A program made the translations under genes and the position numbers. A stretch of DNA of 33,323 nt. It comes from an uncultured Prevotellaceae bacterium. GTDB taxonomy: Bacteria; Bacteroidota; Bacteroidia; Bacteroidales; Bacteroidaceae. The stretch covers positions 1 through 33,323 of the forward strand of contig CAMZHV010000033.1 in assembly GCA_947307015.1 (NCBI GenBank). Reading direction: 5' to 3'. The notes beneath the pieces are model-generated. The model made no database searches. It was given only the letters and a program-made list of their open reading frames with translations, and had not been told where the DNA came from. Positions 17,436-23,488 of this stretch are shown in pieces (positions within the stretch are counted from its first letter, which is position 1; each line of letters opens with the position of its first letter).

Positions 17436-17522
17436 AGACAACGAATTATACGAATTAAACGAATTAGCTGCGCTTGACAAGATAGAGAAAACAATTCGTC
17501 AAATCCGTGTAATTCGTTGTCT
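17436..17522. repeat. Imperfect 87-bp palindrome between araA and araB
   Basis: A 30-nt arm beginning AGACAACGAATTA (17436-17465) is repeated inverted at 17493-17522 with about four mismatches; the 27-nt centre is unpaired. Each arm is itself periodic, with ACGAATT recurring every 9 nt in the left arm. It begins 8 nt after the araA stop and ends 5 nt before the araB ATG, so the operon mRNA would carry a long hairpin at this junction. It could be a REP-like element, an mRNA stabiliser for araA or a partial attenuator; no T-run follows the stem. Confidence 0.8.
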
Positions 17523-17527
17523 ATTAA

Positions 17528-19132
17528 ATGATGGAATATATGACAAGTAAACAAGTTATAGAATCAGGTAAAGCCATTCTCGGTATCGAGTTTGGCTCTA
17601 CCCGTATCAAGGCCGTCCTCATTGACCCTGAGAACAAGCCCATCGCACAGGGAAGCCACACGTGGGAAAACCAGCTCGTGGACGGGCTGTGGACCTACAG
17701 CACCGAGGCTATCTGGTATGGCTTGCAGGATTGCTATGCCGATCTGCGCAAGAATGTGCTCAAGGAGTACGACTGCGAGATCGAGACGCTGGCAGGCATC
17801 GGTTTCTCCGCTATGATGCACGGCTATATGCCCTTCAACGAGAAGGGTGAGATCATGGTGCCCTTCCGCACGTGGCGCAACACCAACACAGGCAAGGCTG
17901 CTGCCGAGCTCTCAGAGCTCTTCAACTACAATATTCCCTTGCGCTGGAGTATCAGCCATATCTACGAGGCTATCCTCGACAATGAAGAGCACGTTAAGGA
18001 CATCACCTTCCTCACCACCCTCGCTGGCTATGTGCATTGGCAGGTGACGGGTCAGAAGGTGCTCGGCGTGGGTGATGCTTCGGGCATGATTCCCGTCGAC
18101 CCGTTCACGAAGACCTATGACGCCACAATGGTTGCTAAGTTCGATAAGCTGATCGAGCCACGCGGCTTCTCCTGGAAGCTGTTGGACATTCTGCCCAAGG
18201 TGCTCGTGGCTGGCGAGAACGCTGGCTTCCTCACCCCCGAGGGTGCTCTGAAACTCGATGTCAGCGGTCACCTTAAGCCCGGCATTCCCGTCTGTCCTCC
18301 CGAGGGTGACGCTGGCACGGGCATGGTCGCCACTAATGCCGTCCGTCAGCGCACTGGTAACGTCAGTGCCGGCACCAGCTCTTTCTCGATGATCGTGTTG
18401 GAGAAGCCGCTCACCAAGCCCTACGAGGTGCTCGATATGGTCACCACGCCCGACGGCTCGCTCGTCGCCATGGTTCACTGCAACAACTGCACCAGCGAGA
18501 TCAACGCTTGGGTGAAGATGTTCAAGGAGTATCAGGAGCTGCTCGGCGTGAAGCAGAGCACTATGGACCTCTACTCAACCCTCTTCAACGTTGCCCTCAC
18601 CGGCGACACTGACTGTGGCGGTTTGATGGCTTACAACTATGTCTCCGGCGAACCTGTCACGGGTCTGATGGACGGTCGTCCCCTCTTCGTGCGCTCAGCC
18701 AACGACAAGTTCTCGCTGGCCAACTTCATGCGCGCCCAGCTCTACGGAGCCATCGGTGTCCTGAAGATCGGCAACGACATTCTCTTCAACGAGGAGAAGG
18801 TCGAGGTAGACCGTATCATGGGTCACGGCGGTTACTTCACCACGCCCAAGGTTGGTCAGCGTATGCTCGCTGCAGCCTTGAACTCGCCCATCTCCGTCAT
18901 GGAGACCGCTGGCGAGGGTGGCGCTTGGGGTATCGCACTCCTCGCTGGCTTCATGGTCAACAATCCCGACAAGCTCACGTTGCCCGACTACCTCGATCAG
19001 GTTGTCTTCGCTGGCAACACGGGTGTTGAGATTGCTCCCACCGCCGAGGATGTCGAAGGTTTCAACCGCTACATCGCGAACTACAAAGCTGCCCTTCCCA
19101 TTGAGAAGGCTGCCGTAGAATATAAGAAATAA
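17528..19132 (+). CDS. araB: Ribulokinase, FGGY carbohydrate kinase family
   Basis: ATP-dependent phosphorylation of L-ribulose to L-ribulose 5-phosphate; cytosolic. The 534-residue protein has the FGGY layout: phosphate-binding loop GIEFGSTRIKAVLID near the N-terminus, SAMMHGYMPFNEKGE, the second-domain GNVSAGTSSFSMI, and the C-terminal GHGGYFTTPKVGQRMLA followed by ETAGEGGAWGIALLAG. The family also includes xylulokinases and glycerol kinases; the ribulokinase call rests on position directly after araA. Start: ATG at 17528; further ATGs within five codons make the exact N-terminus uncertain. Last gene of the arabinose operon, followed by a terminator. Confidence 0.92.
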   Translation: MMEYMTSKQVIESGKAILGIEFGSTRIKAVLIDPENKPIAQGSHTWENQLVDGLWTYSTEAIWYGLQDCYADLRKNVLKEYDCEIETLAGIGFSAMMHGYMPFNEKGEIMVPFRTWRNTNTGKAAAELSELFNYNIPLRWSISHIYEAILDNEEHVKDITFLTTLAGYVHWQVTGQKVLGVGDASGMIPVDPFTKTYDATMVAKFDKLIEPRGFSWKLLDILPKVLVAGENAGFLTPEGALKLDVSGHLKPGIPVCPPEGDAGTGMVATNAVRQRTGNVSAGTSSFSMIVLEKPLTKPYEVLDMVTTPDGSLVAMVHCNNCTSEINAWVKMFKEYQELLGVKQSTMDLYSTLFNVALTGDTDCGGLMAYNYVSGEPVTGLMDGRPLFVRSANDKFSLANFMRAQLYGAIGVLKIGNDILFNEEKVEVDRIMGHGGYFTTPKVGQRMLAAALNSPISVMETAGEGGAWGIALLAGFMVNNPDKLTLPDYLDQVVFAGNTGVEIAPTAEDVEGFNRYIANYKAALPIEKAAVEYKK

Positions 19133-19163
19133 GTCTATCTTTAGATGGTTTTGAAAAACACGC

Positions 19164-19206
19164 TCGCCCCGCAAAGATGTGAATCCATGCGGGGCGAAAA
19201 CTTTTT
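19164..19206. terminator. Terminator between convergent araB and nadE
   Basis: TCGCCCCGCA (19164-19173) pairs perfectly with TGCGGGGCGA (19188-19197), loop 14 nt. A T-run follows on the plus strand after AAAC, so it is best placed to end araB transcription; the stem could also serve nadE, which ends at 19218. Confidence 0.85.
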
Positions 19207-19217
19207 ATATGGGTGTT

Positions 19218-21167
19218 TTATAGCGTCTCACATTCGGCAAGCCAGGCATCACGCGTTGCATCGCTGGGCATACGCCAGTCACTCCGTGGCGACAGGCTGA
19301 CGGAACCTACCTTGGGGCCGTCGGGCATGCACGATCGTTTGAACTGGTGGCCGAAGAAGCGGCGGTAGAAGTTCACGAGCCAGCGCTTGAGGATGTTTGA
19401 CGGGTATGTTGAGCCAAAGGCGCGCTGTGCCAGGAAGAGAATCTTGCTCGGACGGAAACCGTAGCGCAGAACGTAATAGAGGAAGAAGTCATGCAGCTCG
19501 TATGGCCCAACGAGGTCTTCGGTTTTTTGCACGATTTCCTTCTTGAGGCTTGCATCTGTCGTATCATCGGCGGGTATCAACTCGGGGCTGATCGGCGTGT
19601 CAACGATGTCGAGAAGGATGCGTGAGGCGGGCGACTGCTCGTCCTGCTGTGCAAACCATTTCACGAGGTGGCGCACCAATGTCTTCGGCACGCCCGCGTT
19701 GACGCCATACATCGACATGTGATCACCGTTGTAGGTACACCATCCGAGGGCGAGTTCCGAGAGGTCGCCAGTGCCTACGACGATGCCTTCCAACTGATTG
19801 GCCAAGTCCATGAGGATCTGTGTGCGCTCGCGTGCCTGACTGTTCTCGTAGGTCACGTCGTGGCTTTGCGGGTTGTGTCCGATATCTTCGAAATGTTGGA
19901 GCACGGACTTGCTGATGCTGATCTCCTCCATCGTCACGCCCAAAGCGTGCATCAGGTCTACGGCGTTGTTGTACGTGCGGTCTGTGGTGCCAAAACCGGG
20001 CATCGTGACGCCCACAATGCCGTGGCGGTCAAGTCCGAGGAGGTCGAAGGTCTTCACCGTGACGAGCAGCGCCAACGTGGAGTCAAGGCCGCCGGAAATG
20101 CCAATGACGGCTGTCTTGCCGCCGATGTGGTGGAGGCGCTTGGCCAGGCCTTCGCTCTGTATGGCGATGATTTCGCGGCAACGCTCGTCTAAGTGTGCGT
20201 CGGCAGCAGGAACGAAGGGGTAGGGATTGACAGCGCGCGTCAGATCGAACTCGTGTGGTGTGATGAGCGCCGTGTCAACGACGTGATAGGGTGCTGTCTT
20301 CTCCTTGGCGGCGCAGGCGGCGAACGTGGTGTTCGTGCGGCGGTCGGCGCGCAGACGTTCGACATCAATCTCACCTTCAAGCATTTGCGGACGCATGGCG
20401 TGGCGCTCGCCCTCGGCCAGTAGCTTGCCGCTTTCGAGGATCATGGTCTTGCCGCTGAACACGGTATCTTGGGTGCTCTCTCCGAAACCGGCGGCTGCGT
20501 AGACGTAGCCGCTGATGCAGCGCGCGCTCTGCTGTCGCAGCAAGTCTTGCAGATAGGTCAGCTTGCCCACCACATCATTGTCAGCGCTGAGGTTGAAGAT
20601 GATCTCCGCGCCCTGCAGAGCCTGTGCCGAAGAGGGTGGGATAGGAGCCCAGAGATCCTCGCACAGCTCAATGCCAAATGTGCAGGTGGGCGTGCGGAAC
20701 AGCTGGCGGGCAGTCAGCGCTACCTGTTGGCCGCAGAGCAGCACCGTGGCGTCGGCGGGCAGGTCCACGGCACTTGTGAACCAGCGGCGTTCGTAGAATT
20801 CGCGGTAGTTGGGCAGGTAGGTCTTCGGGACGAGGCCCAGCAGCTTGCCTTTCTGCACCACGGCAGCGCAGTTGACCAGCGAGCCGCGGAAACACACAGG
20901 CAGCCCAACGATACTGATGATGTCTAACGAGCGGGAGAAATTCATCAGATGGATAAGCCCCATCTCCGCTTCGTCCAACAGCAACTGCTGGCTGAAGAGG
21001 TCGCCACAGGTGTAGCCCGTGACGCAAAGCTCTGGCAAACAGATGATTTCTACGCCGCGCCCTTCTGCTTGGATGATGAGCGACTCTATCTGTTGGACGT
21101 TATATTTGGGATCAGCCACGTGTACCTCCGGCACCGCAGCTGCAATCTTCACGAATCCGTAGTTCAT
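19218..21167 (-). CDS. nadE: NAD+ synthetase, glutamine-hydrolysing
   Basis: Converts nicotinate adenine dinucleotide, ATP and glutamine to NAD+; cytosolic. Two-domain protein of 649 residues: an N-terminal nitrilase-type glutaminase (about 1-290) with catalytic E46 (CLPELCVTG), K115 (LVPKTYLPN) and C169 (FGIELCEDLW), and a C-terminal ammonia-dependent synthetase with the ATP-binding loop SGGLDST at 358-364. The ATG at 21167 (MNYGFVKIAA) is chosen; an in-frame extension to 21287 is hydrophobic low-complexity sequence that would overlap the promoter. Divergent from the reverse rubrerythrin. Confidence 0.96.
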   Translation of the reverse strand: MNYGFVKIAAAVPEVHVADPKYNVQQIESLIIQAEGRGVEIICLPELCVTGYTCGDLFSQQLLLDEAEMGLIHLMNFSRSLDIISIVGLPVCFRGSLVNCAAVVQKGKLLGLVPKTYLPNYREFYERRWFTSAVDLPADATVLLCGQQVALTARQLFRTPTCTFGIELCEDLWAPIPPSSAQALQGAEIIFNLSADNDVVGKLTYLQDLLRQQSARCISGYVYAAAGFGESTQDTVFSGKTMILESGKLLAEGERHAMRPQMLEGEIDVERLRADRRTNTTFAACAAKEKTAPYHVVDTALITPHEFDLTRAVNPYPFVPAADAHLDERCREIIAIQSEGLAKRLHHIGGKTAVIGISGGLDSTLALLVTVKTFDLLGLDRHGIVGVTMPGFGTTDRTYNNAVDLMHALGVTMEEISISKSVLQHFEDIGHNPQSHDVTYENSQARERTQILMDLANQLEGIVVGTGDLSELALGWCTYNGDHMSMYGVNAGVPKTLVRHLVKWFAQQDEQSPASRILLDIVDTPISPELIPADDTTDASLKKEIVQKTEDLVGPYELHDFFLYYVLRYGFRPSKILFLAQRAFGSTYPSNILKRWLVNFYRRFFGHQFKRSCMPDGPKVGSVSLSPRSDWRMPSDATRDAWLAECETL

Positions 21168-21193
21168 GTCTTCAATATTAACATTTTCGGCGA

Positions 21194-21201
21194 CAAAGAT
21201 A
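21194..21201 (-). promoter_or_regulatory. Promoter -7 element for nadE
   Basis: On the minus strand the sequence reads TATCTTTG, an exact TAnnTTTG match, 26 nt from the nadE ATG. No clear -33 TTTG is seen at the usual spacing. The leader would be short, about 20 nt. Confidence 0.55.
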
Positions 21202-21302
21202 GTAATAAAATGAAAAGAGAAGAAGAGAAAACGGAAAAATTGATGCTTTTGCATGGAAAAAAAGGCAAAAATGATAGAGAAAAGCAAAAAAAAGGCAAAA
21301 TG

Positions 21303-21335
21303 TTTGGTGAATGACAGAAAAAGTCGCTACCTTTG
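21303..21335 (+). promoter_or_regulatory. Promoter for the reverse rubrerythrin
   Basis: TTTG (21303-21306) and TACCTTTG (21328-21335) are 21 nt apart, matching both Bacteroidota elements. The predicted leader of about 70 nt contains a GGCGACGGGT/GCTCGCCACCC stretch that could form a weak hairpin. Confidence 0.65.
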
Positions 21336-21413
21336 CTCTGCTTTAATGAAAAACCCGAGGGCGACGGGTAAGGCTCGCCACCCATATAAACCTTATAACA
21401 ACTATAAAGAACT

Positions 21414-21962
21414 ATGATTAAGAAATTTGTCTGCACCGTATGCGGTTACATTCACGAAGGTACTGAAGCTCCCGAGCGCTGCCCCCAGTGCAAGGCTCCC
21501 GCTGCTAAGTTCAAGGAGCTGGCTGAAGATGCTGGCCTACAGTTCGTCACCGAGCATGAGATTGGCGTCGCCAAAGGCTGTGACCCTGAAATCTGGGAAG
21601 GCCTGAAGTCTCACTTCGAGGGCGAATGTTCCGAAGTGGGTATGTATCTGGCTATGGGCCGTCAGGCCGACCGTGAGGGCTATCCCGAGATTGCTGAAGC
21701 CTTCAGGCGCTATGCTTTCGAGGAGGCTGACCATGCCAGCCGCATTGCTGAGCTCCTCGGCGAGTGCGTATGGGACACCAAGACCAACCTCAAGAAGCGC
21801 ATGGAAGCTGAGTGCGGTGCTTGTGCCGGTAAGATGGAGATTGCCAAGAAGGCTAAGGCCCTCAACTACGATGCTATCCACGACACCGTACATGAGATGG
21901 CCAAGGACGAGGCTCGCCACGGCCAGGGCTTCCAGGGTCTCTACAAGCGCTACTTTGAATAA
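21414..21962 (+). CDS. Reverse rubrerythrin (rubredoxin domain N-terminal)
   Basis: Non-haem diiron peroxidase of 182 residues, expected to reduce hydrogen peroxide in the cytosol of an anaerobe. The rubredoxin-like iron site comes first (C7, C10, C23, C26 in CTVC and CPQC), followed by the four-helix ferritin-like domain with [25 protein letters not shown] and [13 protein letters not shown] carrying the diiron carboxylate and histidine ligands. This order is opposite to the classical rubrerythrin at 31804-32346. Own promoter and a bidirectional terminator, so probably monocistronic. Confidence 0.92.
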   Translation: MIKKFVCTVCGYIHEGTEAPERCPQCKAPAAKFKELAEDAGLQFVTEHEIGVAKGCDPEIWEGLKSHFEGECSEVGMYLAMGRQADREGYPEIAEAFRRYAFEEADHASRIAELLGECVWDTKTNLKKRMEAECGACAGKMEIAKKAKALNYDAIHDTVHEMAKDEARHGQGFQGLYKRYFE

Positions 21963-21983
21963 CGCCCAGCGCTATTTCCACTA

Positions 21984-22028
21984 CACAAAAGAGGTTGTGC
22001 CTAACGGATAGACACAACCTCTTTTTGT
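21984..22028. terminator. Bidirectional terminator after the reverse rubrerythrin
   Basis: AGAGGTTGTG (21990-21999) pairs perfectly with CACAACCTCT (22013-22022), loop 13 nt. A-run and T-run flanks extend the stem and give T-rich tails on both strands, so it can also end the convergent DUF3667 gene. Confidence 0.88.
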
Positions 22029-22073
22029 GTGTACGAAGAAGTTGAAAGTCTGAGCCCTTCTCTTGTGTGTTGG

Positions 22074-23066
22074 TCAATTGATGTGCATATATACCGATAT
22101 ATACCAATATATAAGTATAGCGGCGAGGAACAGCAATATGAGCATGATGATGAGCGCAATGGAGGCTAACGCTAAGCGCCATGTAGTGCCCCAATAGCCA
22201 TAGCCCGACAGCTGCTTGATGGGAATGATGACCAGTAGCAAGGCAACTATATCGTAGTAGAATTCTGCATCCTCGCTGAAGCACAGCAGCGAGGGTATGA
22301 TGCTATAGATGGTGAGCATATTGCTGATATAAACCATCGCCACGAAGCATTCCGAAAGACGTATGTCGGGGAGGGCAGGACAGCGGCGGAACAGCAGCCA
22401 GAGCGGACAGGAGAAGATCAGCAGGCTAATGAGCGTTATCCACGAAAGGTGCTGTTGAATCCATGCGGGACTATCTTCTACCATTTGCTTGAGCTCTTCT
22501 TTCGCCTGCTCTTTCTTTTCTTCTTTAGTGAGCGCCCTGTTAGTTGTTGGTGAATCCTTTTCTCCTTGTACTTCAGTCTGTTGAGCATCAGTCTGTTGCG
22601 CCTCATCCTTGGCTTCACCTTTGACTCCGTCATTTACTCCGTCCGTGAATTCAATCGTCACCCTCTCTTTCTCCTCTAATCGGTTTATGCCCCTGATGTT
22701 CAGACCTGTATCAATCAATAATGCCAGGGTGAAGAGCAGGAAAAACATCTTGAAGGGAGGAAAGTAGGCCATCTGCATGCCGCTGAGATAGTCACGTATC
22801 ATGTAGCCAGGGCGTAATATGAGGTCGCGGATGCTACGGAACATACCTCTATTTCCTAAGCCCCATACGTCGAGAAACAGCAGGAAAGCATTCTTAAAGG
22901 AGTAGCGCCCTATCTTGGCCGACTGTCCGCAACGTGGGCAGTAGTTGCCCGTGTAATGCGTGCCGCAGGTGGCGCACTCATGCTGTTCCTCTGAGAGCGG
23001 TGCCAACTGGTGAGGCTGCAGCTCCCACTCCTTGAATTGCTTGTATCTCTCTTTCAGCTTTCTCAT
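22074..23066 (-). CDS. DUF3667-type zinc-ribbon membrane protein
   Basis: Protein of 330 residues, function unknown. An N-terminal zinc ribbon (C31, C34, C43, C46 in CATCG and CPRCG) is followed by the DUF3667 signature region LILRPGYMIRDYLSGM and three or four C-terminal membrane helices. Between the first helix and the rest is a charged, glutamate/lysine-rich loop (about 130-185) likely to be disordered. It shares this layout with the 286-residue protein at 27529-28389. Preceded by its own probable promoter (23156-23163) and a 5' hairpin, and separated from the protease gene by about 416 nt. Confidence 0.82.
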   Translation of the reverse strand: MRKLKERYKQFKEWELQPHQLAPLSEEQHECATCGTHYTGNYCPRCGQSAKIGRYSFKNAFLLFLDVWGLGNRGMFRSIRDLILRPGYMIRDYLSGMQMAYFPPFKMFFLLFTLALLIDTGLNIRGINRLEEKERVTIEFTDGVNDGVKGEAKDEAQQTDAQQTEVQGEKDSPTTNRALTKEEKKEQAKEELKQMVEDSPAWIQQHLSWITLISLLIFSCPLWLLFRRCPALPDIRLSECFVAMVYISNMLTIYSIIPSLLCFSEDAEFYYDIVALLLVIIPIKQLSGYGYWGTTWRLALASIALIIMLILLFLAAILIYWYISVYMHIN

Positions 23067-23129
23067 CTGATATTCAGCTTTTCACACTTCAATATAGCTA
23101 ACCTCAAACAGGCCTTACAGACACCTCCG

Positions 23130-23147
23130 TTTTCGGTTAGCCGAAAA
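23130..23147 (-). promoter_or_regulatory. Perfect hairpin near the predicted 5' end of the DUF3667 transcript
   Basis: TTTTCGG and CCGAAAA flank a four-base loop, a perfect 7-bp stem. It starts about 8 nt downstream of the -7 box on the minus strand, so it would lie at the extreme 5' end of the mRNA. It could be an operator or an RNA-stabilising 5' stem-loop. Confidence 0.5.
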
Positions 23148-23155
23148 GTTTGCTG

Positions 23156-23163
23156 CAAAGATA
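23156..23163 (-). promoter_or_regulatory. Promoter -7 element for the DUF3667 gene at 22074-23066
   Basis: On the minus strand the sequence reads TATCTTTG, an exact consensus match, about 90 nt upstream of the ATG at 23066. No -33 TTTG is obvious. Confidence 0.5.
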
Positions 23164-23482
23164 TATAGAATTTTCGATTTGACGATTTACTATCTACTAT
23201 TTTTTCGAAAAAAGTGAAAAAGAGGATTGTATTTTCACTTTGAGGCACACAAAAGTTTTCCTCCATTTACCAATGGATACATTGCGTGAAAAGGTAAACA
23301 AGAAGGTGCGTCTTACACCTGGTTAGTGATAACAAAGAGTGAAAATCGGCTCCAGCTTCTCCGAAGATATTCCATGAAGGGTAGGGAGTGTCGACGACAC
23401 ACTTGTGGTTCCTGGAATAGTAAGAGAAGGGGGTAAGGCTTAACTAAGAGAAGGGGTAAGGATTGAATAAGAAGGGGGTGGG
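23164..23482. other. Gene-free region between the protease gene and the DUF3667 gene
   Basis: No convincing gene. The part nearest the promoter (23164-23260) is AT-rich. At 23368-23419 a 7-bp perfect inverted repeat (TATTCCA/TGGAATA) encloses a second dyad, GTGTCG-A-CGACAC (23388-23400). From 23421 onward lie three tandem repeats, listed separately. A short frame in the opposite reading of 23313-23675 is not supported as a gene. Confidence 0.55.
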
Positions 23483-23488
23483 TTAAGG
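23421..23488. repeat. Three imperfect 21-24 nt tandem repeats at the 3' end of the protease gene
   Basis: Units begin TAAGAGAAGGGGGTAAGG (23421), TAAGAGAAGGGGTAAGG (23445) and TAAGAAGGGGGTGGGTTAAGG (23468). The third runs through the stop codon of the protease gene (23483-23485). In the transcript the array is C-rich. No protein-coding role is apparent. Confidence 0.75.

Noticed and set aside
21168..21287. N-terminal hydrophobic extension of NadE as a possible membrane anchor
   Set aside because: It is AT-rich intergenic sequence containing a promoter box; NadE is a cytosolic enzyme whose normal start is at 21167.
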